The translations under genes and the position numbers were made by a program. Below the pieces are notes generated by a model. It was not told the origin of the DNA. It made no database searches and saw nothing but the letters and a program-made list of their open reading frames with translations. A stretch of DNA of 64,000 nt from Novosphingobium sp. 17-62-19 (GTDB lineage: Bacteria > Pseudomonadota > Alphaproteobacteria > Sphingomonadales > Sphingomonadaceae), in the NCBI RefSeq assembly GCF_002256775.1, contig NZ_NCII01000034.1:1-64000 (forward strand). Reading direction: 5' to 3'. Numbering within the stretch: the stretch's first letter is position 1; the number at the start of each line of letters is the position of its first letter. Below are positions 1-7,862 of the stretch, piece by piece.

Positions 1-74
1 TCTTCTCCAGGTTCGAGTTCGCATCCGAACCCTAACAGAAGATCGACGGTGGCTACCCTGTCAGGGAAACCTTC

Positions 75-758
75 TTACACCACCCAGTGGGACACGACCC
101 GCTCCAAATTTGCCCAGTCGCTGATCTTGCGGAGGCCCCAGCCATCGCACGATTTGTGAAACATCGACCGGATCACATCGGCGCGATCTTCAATGATGGT
201 GAAACGACCATCCACGACTTCCATCCAAGCGGGGCAGAGGCGCGGGTCGTCTCCACCAGCCTTTGTCTTTCCACTCTCCTGTGTCTTGCGCCACGCCTTG
301 CTGACGCGCCGCGCCTTCAGTTTGCTACTTTCGTGGGCTTCACCTGCGCGCGCCAGCGCCACGATTAGGTTTTCCCAACGCTCTTCGATTTTTGCTGCGT
401 CGTAAATGGTTCCGGTGCCAGCCTCGCAAATGGTCAGGCCGCGTGAGCACAGGTCGGATAAGAGGGTCAGGCTTTTAAGGGCTGCCTGTCTGCTAAGACG
501 GTCCATCGCCTCAACAATCAGAACCTTGCCCTGCAATTCACCTCGTGCCGCCCGCTCCTCGATCTGACGCAACTTTCCATTCTGGGCACGATTTCGACCG
601 TGGTAGGCTGACTTCCCGCTTTCAATGTGAATTTCGTTTTCCAGAATGGTCCAGCCGCGCTGCTTGGCAACATCGCGCGCTAGCTGTTCCTGTCGCTCAA
701 GGGAGTTCCCGTCCTCCTGATTAAGCGTTGACCACCTGATATAAACTATTGCGTCCAT
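75..758 (-). CDS. Truncated large serine recombinase (resolvase/invertase family)
   Basis: Site-specific recombinase of the serine type, which integrates or excises DNA through a phosphoserine link. The N-terminal catalytic domain is recognisable: YIRWST near residues 6-11 carries the likely nucleophilic serine, and the arginine-containing MDRLSRQ motif lies about 80 residues on. The recombinase domain starts (about residues 165-215) but the protein stops at 227 residues, whereas large serine recombinases are usually 450-600 residues with a zinc ribbon and coiled coil. It therefore looks truncated or frameshifted just after WAN. The ATG at 758 follows GGGG about 6 nt upstream. The gene start lies about 70 bp from the point where a chromosomal radical SAM gene is cut, the usual place for an integrase next to its attachment site. 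The rest of the element would lie left of the window. Functional state doubtful; family call firm. Confidence 0.75.
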   Translation of the reverse strand: MDAIVYIRWSTLNQEDGNSLERQEQLARDVAKQRGWTILENEIHIESGKSAYHGRNRAQNGKLRQIEERAARGELQGKVLIVEAMDRLSRQAALKSLTLLSDLCSRGLTICEAGTGTIYDAAKIEERWENLIVALARAGEAHESSKLKARRVSKAWRKTQESGKTKAGGDDPRLCPAWMEVVDGRFTIIEDRADVIRSMFHKSCDGWGLRKISDWANLERVVSHWVV

Positions 759-821
759 AATACCCCGCGCAGAGTGTCCGGCACAGCTCTGCTAACATAT
801 CAGAGGTTACGCAACCGTTGC

Positions 822-840
822 GGTATTGGTCGCACCCGCG
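822..840. other. Probable integration junction (att half-site) of the recombinase element
   Basis: Reading the minus strand, similarity to a PA0069-type radical SAM protein is continuous up to the codons for N-A-Y-R-G-C and then stops. The family continues E-H-G-C-x-Y-C, but here the frame reads D-Q-Y-R-N-G-C, with no further similarity. The divergence falls at about 829-831. The integrase-like gene begins 70 bp further into the foreign side. An imperfect palindrome around ACCGCAACGGTTGCG borders the break. The exact core cannot be defined without the other end of the element. Confidence 0.5.
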
Positions 841-1056
841 ATAGGCGTTGACCGAGCGGTCGAATGGGATGTCGGGCGATTGGTTGAAGCTGAGGATGGA
901 GCGTGGGTGTTCTTCGGTGACGGTGGTGCGCAGCTTGGGGCCGGGGCCATCTATGCCCTCGCGCGCATCGAGCCAGTCACCATCGGCCTCACGCGTGGCG
1001 AGGCCGAAGCGGGTTGGCACTTTGGCTGATTGCGCACCTCTGCCGTGGATGGACAT
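830..1056 (-). pseudogene. 5' fragment of PA0069-family radical SAM protein gene, interrupted
   Basis: About 75 codons remain of a radical SAM protein related to spore photoproduct lyase-like PA0069. The fragment begins MSIHGRGAQ, keeps the family stretch SPDIPFDRSVNAYRGC, and ends inside the CxxxCxxC iron-sulfur motif, because the following sequence is unrelated. Only the first cysteine of the cluster motif is retained, so the fragment cannot be active. The frame stays open into the foreign DNA, to a stop at about 721, giving a chimeric tail. The start ATG at 1056 is chosen because the family begins here; a slightly longer in-frame start at 1083 also exists. The 3' part is expected beyond the far end of the inserted element, outside the window. 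Confidence 0.72.
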
Positions 1057-1112
1057 GGGGAGTTTAGAACATAGGTGGAACAAATACGCAAGGTGCGCCT
1101 TTCAAGTTTCAC

Positions 1113-1202
1113 CGTCATCCTGAACTTGGTTCAGGATCCATTGGGCCTATCAGACTGCCGGTCTGGTCGAGAAATGGACCCTGAAACAAGTTCAGGGTGA
1201 CG
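1113..1202. repeat. Paired palindromic dispersed repeat (CCTGAAC...TTCAGG type)
   Basis: Two 30-nt arms, 1113-1142 and 1173-1202, are inverted copies matching at 27 of 30 positions, separated by 30 nt. Each arm contains its own small palindrome (CCTGAA...TTCAGG). This is the common intergenic REP-like design of sphingomonads. It fills the gap between the interrupted radical SAM gene and moaB; nothing else is seen there. Confidence 0.8.
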
Positions 1203-1289
1203 AGAAAGAAATGGCGTAAGGCGTTGGAGATTTTGCCAAAATATCACGGAGTAACGAAGGGCCAGATACCGTGGGCGGCAACGGCGTTG

Positions 1290-1817
1290 CTACTTTTCCA
1301 GCAGTCTCGGCATCAGTTCGACGAAGTTGCAGGGGCGGTTGCGGCTGTCGAGTTGTTCGTCGAGGATGCCGTCCCAACCATCCTTGACCGCGCCGTTCGA
1401 GCCGGGGAGCGCGAAGATGTAGGTGCCGCGTGCGACGACGGCGCAGGCGCGGGACTGGATCGTGCTGGTGCCGATGGTCTTGAACGAAAGCCAGCGGAAC
1501 AGTTCGCCAAAGCCCGGAATGTCGCGCGTTTTCACACGGTCCAGCGCTTCTGGTGTTACGTCGCGGCCAGTAAGACCGGTGCCGCCGGTGATGACGACCG
1601 CATCAACCCCGCGATCATCGATCCAGTTGTTGAGGCGAGCAACGATGCGGTCAGCCTCGTCCTTCTCCATCGCGCGGGCGACCAGGCGGTGGCCCTTGGC
1701 TTTGACTCGGTCAGCCAGAATGTCGCCCGATGTGTCCTCGTCAGGTCCGCGTGTGTCGGAGACTGTGAGCAGGGCTATGTTGACGGGCTTGAAATCACGC
1801 GAGGTATCAATTGCCAC
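1290..1817 (-). CDS. moaB: Molybdenum cofactor biosynthesis protein MoaB
   Basis: MogA/MoaB-family protein of 175 residues, acting in molybdopterin adenylation during molybdenum cofactor synthesis. The signature ITGGTGLTGRDVTPEA is near residues 76-91, and the N-terminal NIALLTVSDTRGPDEDTSG matches the family start. I choose the GTG at 1817 (MAIDTSRDF): it has AAGGA 9 nt upstream, while the TTG at 1826 touches that AAGGA. With this start the gene overlaps the upstream slt gene by 11 nt (GTGGCAATTGA), suggesting translational coupling. A molybdopterin oxidoreductase that would use the cofactor lies at 39,013-39,756. Confidence 0.92.
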   Translation of the reverse strand: MAIDTSRDFKPVNIALLTVSDTRGPDEDTSGDILADRVKAKGHRLVARAMEKDEADRIVARLNNWIDDRGVDAVVITGGTGLTGRDVTPEALDRVKTRDIPGFGELFRWLSFKTIGTSTIQSRACAVVARGTYIFALPGSNGAVKDGWDGILDEQLDSRNRPCNFVELMPRLLEK

Positions 1818-3618
1818 GCGATGCAATCCTTACGTTTTCGGAACCGGCAAGACCCGGAAATTTGGGCCACATGCCTTGGACGAGACCAAGGCGGCTTTCC
1901 GATGGGCCGCCTGCCTGCCGCTCATACATCCAGTAGTTGCGCATGACGATTGCGACATAGCCGCGCGTTTCCCAATAGGGGATCGATTCCATCCAGAGCA
2001 GCGGATCGTTGCCGCCGCGAATTTCCGTGTTCCAGCGGCTGATCGGCAGCGGCCCGGCGTTATAGGCGGCCATGACTTTGGGGAGCAGGCCTTGCGTGGC
2101 GTCATTGTCGCGCAAGTGCTGGAGATATTGCTGGCCGAAGGCGAGGTTCACGTCGGGCAGATCAAGCTGCTTGTCACGCCCGGCCATCATCGGTTCGACC
2201 CTGGACATGTCGCGTGCGGTGCCGGGGCGCAATTGCATCAGGCCCTTGGCGCCAGCGGGGCTGGTGACCGACGTGCGGAAGTTTGATTCCTGCAGCGAAT
2301 GCGCAAACAGGAGAGCGGGATCAACTTTCCAGCCCGTCGTCGGCGTCCACTTCGGTGCGGGGAAACGTGCAGCCTCGTCCGGGCGAGCACCCGATGGCGC
2401 ATTGTAGGCCATCCACAACTGGGTCGATGGCAAGCCCAGATCGCGGGCGAGGCGGGAGAGTGGAGCATATTGGCCGGGATTGCCGATGCGGGCCTGGTGG
2501 CGCAGCACTTCGTCGGCAAGGCCATCTTCGCCGATTTCGGCAAGCTGCACGGCAGTGCGGATGTTCGGCACATCGCGCAGCGACTGCCAATCGTTCTGCG
2601 AGAAATCAGGTGCAGCGGAGGGCTGGCTCTCACGCATTCCGAGCGCTTCAACCGCCATCATGCCGTAGAGCGTATCGCGGAAGCGTGAGGCGCTGCGCAG
2701 GGCAGTGGACACTTTTTCCGGCTTGCGGCACCGCGTCCAGGCACGGCTTGCCCAATAGTGAGCGGCGGAGGCCAGTTCGTCGTTGTGCGCAGAACCGGCT
2801 GACTTTTCGAAAGCATCTGCGGCAGCGATGCAATCGCCAAGGCGGAAACTGGCAAGGCCGGCTGTCCAATAGGCTTCCGACACCCAAGGGCCGGTTCCTT
2901 CGGCCGCGGTCAGCGCGATGGCCCGGGCGGTGGCATCGTCATTTTCAATGTAAAACGCCCATCCGATCTTCTGCCGCCATTCGGCGCGAGCATCGGAGGA
3001 CAGCGTGGCATCGACGCCATCAAGCAGCGTGCGCGCGCCGACCGGATCATCGAATTTGATGCGGTCCTGAATGGCGTCGGCGACGCTTGCGGGCATCGTG
3101 CCATCGCTGATCGAGCGCGGGCGGATGCGCTTTGACACATTGGGCAGCGATACGAAGCGCTGCGCCTGCGGAAGATCTGGCAGTTCGCTTGCGCCGCGCT
3201 TCAGTGCCAGACGGCCAAGCTGTTCGGCCCAAGGCATATCAGGCCCACGGGCAAGAACTTCGGTGATGGGGGCCAGCTCTGCGCGTGGCGATGTTGCAGC
3301 GAGCATGTATTGCGCGCGGGCGACGGTGTGAAGCGGGCCATCGCTGCGTTGGGCAAACATGGCCTGAACCTTGGTCCAGTCTTCCTGTTCAATCGCGGAG
3401 AACAGCGACTTGTAGTAACCACGATCATCTGCGCTGAGCAGGGTTGGCACCGCAGTGCGGGCGGCGCGGCCACGGAAATAGTCCACCGCCGCGCTATTGG
3501 CCTGTGCAGGCACCGCAGAGAGCACGGCTGCCGAGGAGGTCAACGCGAGAGCGAGGAACTTTGTGGCGCCAAACCTTTTAGTCGAAGCCAGTTTCAAACC
3601 GTTTTCGTTCCCGTCCAT
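1807..3618 (-). CDS. slt: Soluble lytic murein transglycosylase (Slt family)
   Basis: Periplasmic enzyme that cleaves the MurNAc-GlcNAc bond of peptidoglycan with formation of 1,6-anhydroMurNAc. About 603 residues. A signal peptide ending in AVPAQA is followed by a long alpha-superhelical (U-domain-like) region and a C-terminal SLT domain at roughly residues 435-570. The catalytic glutamate sits in HSLQESNFRTSVTSPAGAKG, followed by GLMQLRPGTA and YNAGPLPISRW, all typical of the fold. Start ATG at 3618; a GTG three codons upstream is also possible. The gene overlaps the upstream uracil-DNA-glycosylase-like gene by 25 nt and moaB downstream by 11 nt, so the three probably form one transcript. 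Confidence 0.9.
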   Translation of the reverse strand: MDGNENGLKLASTKRFGATKFLALALTSSAAVLSAVPAQANSAAVDYFRGRAARTAVPTLLSADDRGYYKSLFSAIEQEDWTKVQAMFAQRSDGPLHTVARAQYMLAATSPRAELAPITEVLARGPDMPWAEQLGRLALKRGASELPDLPQAQRFVSLPNVSKRIRPRSISDGTMPASVADAIQDRIKFDDPVGARTLLDGVDATLSSDARAEWRQKIGWAFYIENDDATARAIALTAAEGTGPWVSEAYWTAGLASFRLGDCIAAADAFEKSAGSAHNDELASAAHYWASRAWTRCRKPEKVSTALRSASRFRDTLYGMMAVEALGMRESQPSAAPDFSQNDWQSLRDVPNIRTAVQLAEIGEDGLADEVLRHQARIGNPGQYAPLSRLARDLGLPSTQLWMAYNAPSGARPDEAARFPAPKWTPTTGWKVDPALLFAHSLQESNFRTSVTSPAGAKGLMQLRPGTARDMSRVEPMMAGRDKQLDLPDVNLAFGQQYLQHLRDNDATQGLLPKVMAAYNAGPLPISRWNTEIRGGNDPLLWMESIPYWETRGYVAIVMRNYWMYERQAGGPSESRLGLVQGMWPKFPGLAGSENVRIASRGN

Positions 3619-4373
3619 TCGAGCCACTTGCTCCAGAAACCCGCTTTGAGGGCGGGACGCGCCAGCATGGCCTCAAGATCCCTTGCCGACAAGGCGGCGA
3701 TTGGTGAACTCTCTTGATTAATGTCGCGTAAACTTAGAGCCAAATTCGGTGGATCGTGGCCGAGAAGCGTTGAAATGCCGGAAGCACCGAGGATCAGCAG
3801 CCGTTTGGGCGCGGCAAGGGCGATGTGGTGCAGTAACACATCGCCAAGACCCGCCGTGTTGAATGCCTGCCAATCAGGCATGGGCACGTGAGCGGGCAGG
3901 GTCGATGCCATGTAGGTTCGAGTGCGATCAAGGCCTGACGCGGCAAGGATGCCATCAAGCAGCCGCCCGGCCCGACCGCTGAGCAACGCTTCGGTATCAT
4001 CAGCCGAGGGCATGGGTACCAGCACCATCAGATCGGCACCGGCAGGCCCGATTGGCGGCAGGCGACGCAGGCCTGCCGGGGCAAGGTGGGGTTCGTCCAG
4101 CCACCATGGCGCGAACGCCTCAAGCGATTGCGGCCAGCCCGAACGATCTGACACTTTGGCGATCTGCGGCGAATCGCTGCGCTGTGCAGGCATATCGCGC
4201 AGAGGCTTCATTGGGGCCAGCGGAGCCTTTTCGGGCACATCGCGCGCCTGTGTCAGCCAGTCCTGCGGATCATCCACAAACGCGTGGTCCACGCCCGCAT
4301 CGCGCCACCAATCGAGCGCCGCCGTAACGGCAGCGCTCCAATCGGGTATTTGCGGGTTAGCGGTATCGGGCAA
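3594..4373 (-). CDS. Uracil-DNA glycosylase family-4-like protein, catalytic motifs degenerate
   Basis: About 259 residues with the overall layout of a family 4 uracil-DNA glycosylase. The region VPMPSADDTEALLSGRAGRL takes the place of motif A, a KRLLILGASG strand follows, and the C-terminal ARPALKAGFWSKW resembles the end of UDG proteins. The four cysteines that bind the Fe-S cluster in family 4 are absent, and the C-terminal HP motif with its catalytic histidine reads SAR. It is therefore probably not a working glycosylase, though it may still bind DNA. The TTG at 4373 is chosen because GGAAGGA lies 8 nt upstream; another TTG at 4430 would extend it by 19 residues. It is transcribed with slt and moaB and is divergent from ETF-QO. 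Confidence 0.6.
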   Translation of the reverse strand: MPDTANPQIPDWSAAVTAALDWWRDAGVDHAFVDDPQDWLTQARDVPEKAPLAPMKPLRDMPAQRSDSPQIAKVSDRSGWPQSLEAFAPWWLDEPHLAPAGLRRLPPIGPAGADLMVLVPMPSADDTEALLSGRAGRLLDGILAASGLDRTRTYMASTLPAHVPMPDWQAFNTAGLGDVLLHHIALAAPKRLLILGASGISTLLGHDPPNLALSLRDINQESSPIAALSARDLEAMLARPALKAGFWSKWLEWTGTKTV

Positions 4374-4484
4374 GCTGCACTTCCTTCCAGTCCAATTTGC
4401 GGTCTTGACCTTGCCGGTAGCCTCTTTCAAGGCTCAATCGGAAATCAATCGTGCGATTAGCAGTAAGTCGGGAGTGAGCGAGGC

Positions 4485-6134
4485 ATGAGCGAACGGGAAT
4501 CGATGCCCTATGACGTGGTCATCGTCGGTGGCGGGCCTGCGGGGCTGGCGGCCTCGATCCGGCTGAAGCAGATCAACCCCGAGATTTCGGTCTGTGTGCT
4601 GGAAAAGGGCTCGGAAATCGGCGCGCACATTCTTTCGGGTGCGGTGATCGATCCCAAGGCGCTGGACGAGTTGCTGCCCGAATGGCGCACGATGGGCTGC
4701 CCGATGGCCGAAGTGCCGGTGACGGACAACTGGCACTGGGTGCTGAGCAAGACCGGCAAGATGGGCATTCCCCACTGGCCGATGCCTCCGTTCCTGTCGA
4801 ACGATGGGAACTACACTGGATCGCTGGGCAACCTGTGCCGCTGGATGGCCGAACAGGCGATGGAACTGGGCGTCGAGATTTTCCCAGGCTTCCCCGCCGC
4901 CGAAGTGCTGTTCGATGAGCGCGGCGCGGTGATGGGCGTGGCGACCGGCGACATGGGCGTGGGCCGCGATGGCGAGAAGAAGGGCGATTACCAGCCCGGC
5001 ATGGAACTCCACGCCAAGTACACACTGTTTGCCGAGGGCGCGCGCGGCAGCCTGACCAAGCGGCTGAAGGCGCACTTCGATCTGGAGCGCGATTGCCAGC
5101 CGCAGGTCTATGGTATCGGCATCAAGGAACTGTGGGACATTGATCCCGAAAAGCACGTGCCGGGGCGCGTGATCCACACGCAGGGTTGGCCGCTTTCGGA
5201 ATCAAACTCGTGGGGCGGGGGGTTCCTGTACCATCAGGCGAACAACCAGGTGGCGCTGGGCTTTGTCACCGCGCTCGATTACGCCAATCCTTACGTCTAT
5301 CCGTTCGAGGAGTTCCAGCGCTGGAAGCAGCACCCGGAAATCCGTGCGATTCTGGAAGGCGGACGCCGCGTGTCCTATGGTGCGCGGGCGATCAACGAAG
5401 GTGGCTGGCAGTCCGTGCCGCGCCTTTCGTTCCCCGGCGGGGCGCTGATCGGATGTTCGGCCGGCTTCGTGAACGTGCCGCGCATCAAGGGCAGCCACAC
5501 TGCGATGAAGAGCGGGATGCTGGCCGCAGACTCCATCGTGGTGGCGATTGCTGCCGGGCGCGAAAAGGACGACATGGTGGAATACGATGCCGCCGTGCGC
5601 GAAAGCTGGATCGCCAAGGAACTGAAGAAGGTGCAGAATGCGCAGCCGCTGGTGGCCAAGTTCGGCGGCGAGTTGGGCACGGTGCTGGCAGGCGCCGACA
5701 TGTGGCTGCGCACCATCGGCGGGTTCGGCATCTGGAAGCCGATGAAGCATCACAAGGATGCCGAGGCAACGCAGCGCGCCGATCTGTTCAAGCCGATCGC
5801 CTATCCCAAGCCCGATGGCGTGATCACGTTCGACCGGCTGACCAGCGTGGCGTTCTCCTATACCAACCATGAAGAAGATCAGCCGTGCCATCTGGTGCTG
5901 AAAGATCCCACCGTGCCGACGCGGATCAACCTGCCGATCTATGCCGGGCCTGAGGCGCGGTACTGCCCGGCGGGGGTCTATGAGTTCGTGGGTGTGGAGG
6001 AAGGCAATCCACGCCTGCAGATCAACGCCCAGAACTGCGTCCACTGCAAGACTTGTGACATCAAGGACATGACGCAGAACATCGAGTGGGTGACGCCTGA
6101 GGGCGGCGGCGGGCCGAACTATCCGAATATGTAA
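4485..6134 (+). CDS. Electron transfer flavoprotein-ubiquinone oxidoreductase
   Basis: ETF-QO passes electrons from reduced ETF (fatty acid and amino acid oxidation) to ubiquinone at the inner membrane. The 549-residue length fits the family. An N-terminal FAD-binding Rossmann motif VVIVGGGPAGLAASIRL lies at about residues 10-26. The C-terminal ferredoxin-like region contains YCPAGVYEF and NCVHCKTCDIKDM, supplying the four cysteines of the [4Fe-4S] cluster. The final EGGGGPNYPNM is the usual end. The ATG is internally consistent with the family start. It is divergent from the UDG-like gene and 65 nt upstream of ispE. Confidence 0.95.
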   Translation: MSERESMPYDVVIVGGGPAGLAASIRLKQINPEISVCVLEKGSEIGAHILSGAVIDPKALDELLPEWRTMGCPMAEVPVTDNWHWVLSKTGKMGIPHWPMPPFLSNDGNYTGSLGNLCRWMAEQAMELGVEIFPGFPAAEVLFDERGAVMGVATGDMGVGRDGEKKGDYQPGMELHAKYTLFAEGARGSLTKRLKAHFDLERDCQPQVYGIGIKELWDIDPEKHVPGRVIHTQGWPLSESNSWGGGFLYHQANNQVALGFVTALDYANPYVYPFEEFQRWKQHPEIRAILEGGRRVSYGARAINEGGWQSVPRLSFPGGALIGCSAGFVNVPRIKGSHTAMKSGMLAADSIVVAIAAGREKDDMVEYDAAVRESWIAKELKKVQNAQPLVAKFGGELGTVLAGADMWLRTIGGFGIWKPMKHHKDAEATQRADLFKPIAYPKPDGVITFDRLTSVAFSYTNHEEDQPCHLVLKDPTVPTRINLPIYAGPEARYCPAGVYEFVGVEEGNPRLQINAQNCVHCKTCDIKDMTQNIEWVTPEGGGGPNYPNM

Positions 6135-6199
6135 TTCGGTCGGACTTTGGTTCGAAGGAGGCGTCGGGGCTTGCTCCGGCGCTTCTTCCGTTTCAGGGA

Positions 6200-7009
6200 A
6201 TGGGCATGACTTTGCGCGAAACTGCCTATGCCAAAATCAATCTGGCTCTGCACGTGCGGCGGCGGCGGGATGATGGGTATCACGAGCTTGAGACGCTGTT
6301 CGCGTTCGTGGATGCCGGGGATGAATTGACCGCGCAGACGTCGCAGCGGGATTCGTTGCGCGTGGTGGGGGAGTTTGGCGGGGCGCTGGACAATCCGTTC
6401 GGGAACATCGTGGCCAAGGCGCTGGGCGCTTTGCCGCATGGCGCTGGCTGGGATGTTACGCTGGAAAAGAACCTGCCGGTGGCGGCAGGGCTTGGCGGTG
6501 GCTCGGCTGATGCAGGCGCGGTGTTTCGCATGGTGAAGCAGGCGCATGGATTGCCCGACGATTGGCACGCGCGGGCGGCGAAGCTGGGCGCTGACGTTCC
6601 GGCTTGTGTGGAGAGCGTAGCTTGTGTCGGGCGGGGAACGGGCACGGAACTTGAGCCGATTGAGAACGATCTGGCGGGTGTGCCGGTACTGCTGGTCAAC
6701 CCGCGCATTCCTCTGGCAACGGGACCGGTTTTCAAGGCTTGGGACGGCGTAGATCGGGGGGCGCTGGAGGGTGCAGACTTGCGCGCGATGGCATTGGCGG
6801 GGCGCAATGATCTTGAGGCTCCGGCGCTGACGCTTGTTTCAGAAATTGGCGATGTGTTGGGCGCTTTGGAGCGAACGAGGACGTGGTTGACGCGTATGTC
6901 AGGATCGGGGGCGACGTGTTTTGCGCTCTATGATACTGCCGAAGCACGTGATGAAGCGCGTGCTGCAATGCCGGCTGCGTGGTGGACTTTGGCAGGAGCG
7001 TTGCGGTGA
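6200..7009 (+). CDS. ispE: 4-diphosphocytidyl-2-C-methyl-D-erythritol kinase
   Basis: GHMP-kinase of the MEP isoprenoid pathway; phosphorylates CDP-methylerythritol at the 2-hydroxyl. The 269 residues include the N-terminal AYAKINLALHVRRRRDDGYH signature and the glycine-rich ATP loop PVAAGLGGGSADAG at about residues 92-105. The pathway feeds the carotenoid operon at 40,685-44,915. A second in-frame ATG two codons downstream (6206) is an equally good start. It ends in GTGA overlapping the next gene, indicating coupling. Confidence 0.95.
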   Translation: MGMTLRETAYAKINLALHVRRRRDDGYHELETLFAFVDAGDELTAQTSQRDSLRVVGEFGGALDNPFGNIVAKALGALPHGAGWDVTLEKNLPVAAGLGGGSADAGAVFRMVKQAHGLPDDWHARAAKLGADVPACVESVACVGRGTGTELEPIENDLAGVPVLLVNPRIPLATGPVFKAWDGVDRGALEGADLRAMALAGRNDLEAPALTLVSEIGDVLGALERTRTWLTRMSGSGATCFALYDTAEARDEARAAMPAAWWTLAGALR

Positions 7010-7728
7010 GCGAAGCCTTCACGATCATCGGAACGCCGCGCTTTGGTGGCATTCTGGTGGTATCGGACCATGCATCGAACCGGGTGCCTGATGACATCGA
7101 CCTTGGCATCGAGCCGGACTTGCTGAACCAGCACATTGCGGTGGACATTGGGGTGGCTGAAGTGGGCGCGCTCATGGCGGAGTGGCCGGGGATTGCGGCG
7201 TTTCAGGGCGGAGTGAGCCGACTAGTTTGCGATTTCAACCGCGATGAGCACCTGCCGACGGTTGTGCCGGTTGCCAGCGATGGGCACGCGATACCGGGCA
7301 ATGCTCTGGATCACGCGGCGCATGAAGCGCGGCTGGCGCGGTTCTTTCGGCCATATCATGATGCGCTGGGGGCTTTGCTTGGCGATGCGCCACAGGCGTT
7401 GATCCTGTCGTTGCACAGTTTTACGCCGCAGCTTGCTTCGAGCGAGGAGGCACGGCCCTGGCATGTGGGCGTGCTTTATAACGAGGATGACCGCGCCGCA
7501 CGAATCGCTATTCCGCTGCTGGAAGCTGAGGGGCTGTGCGTGGGGGACCAGTTGCCCTATTCCGGCAAGCTGCTGAACGCGACGATGAACCGCCATGCAG
7601 AGGCCGAGGGTAGGCCCTATCTGGGTATCGAAGTGCGGCAGGATCTGATCGCTCACGAAGCGGGGCAGGCGGAGTGGGCTGAGCGGTTGGCGCGCATTGC
7701 CAATCAGGTTGCAGTTGAAATCAGCTAG
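7006..7728 (+). CDS. N-formylglutamate amidohydrolase family protein
   Basis: Metal-dependent hydrolase of the HutG-like N-formylglutamate amidohydrolase family, 240 residues. The N-terminal GILVVSDHASNRVPDD motif, the internal SRLVCDFNR and ALILSLHSFTPQ follow the family order. The GTG start at 7006 overlaps the ispE stop (GTGA) and gives MSEAFTIIGTPRFGG, which aligns with family starts; an earlier in-frame start would lie deep inside ispE. There are no other histidine degradation genes nearby, so the physiological substrate is unclear. The 134 nt after the gene hold only the ilvD leader. Confidence 0.85.
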   Translation: MSEAFTIIGTPRFGGILVVSDHASNRVPDDIDLGIEPDLLNQHIAVDIGVAEVGALMAEWPGIAAFQGGVSRLVCDFNRDEHLPTVVPVASDGHAIPGNALDHAAHEARLARFFRPYHDALGALLGDAPQALILSLHSFTPQLASSEEARPWHVGVLYNEDDRAARIAIPLLEAEGLCVGDQLPYSGKLLNATMNRHAEAEGRPYLGIEVRQDLIAHEAGQAEWAERLARIANQVAVEIS

Positions 7729-7862
7729 GATTTCCGGGCGTTTTGCGCGCATGAGATACTGGCATAGTTGTAATTAATACTTTCGACAGCGGCGGTCCCG
7801 GTCGGCTAGGGAACGTTGCCAAGTCGCCCATAAAAACTGATTCCCTGTTCGGAGTTCACGCA

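Noticed and set aside
1..60. GGTTCGAGTTC resembling a tRNA T-arm at the window start
   Set aside because: No acceptor stem, anticodon arm or CCA context could be folded around it on either strand.
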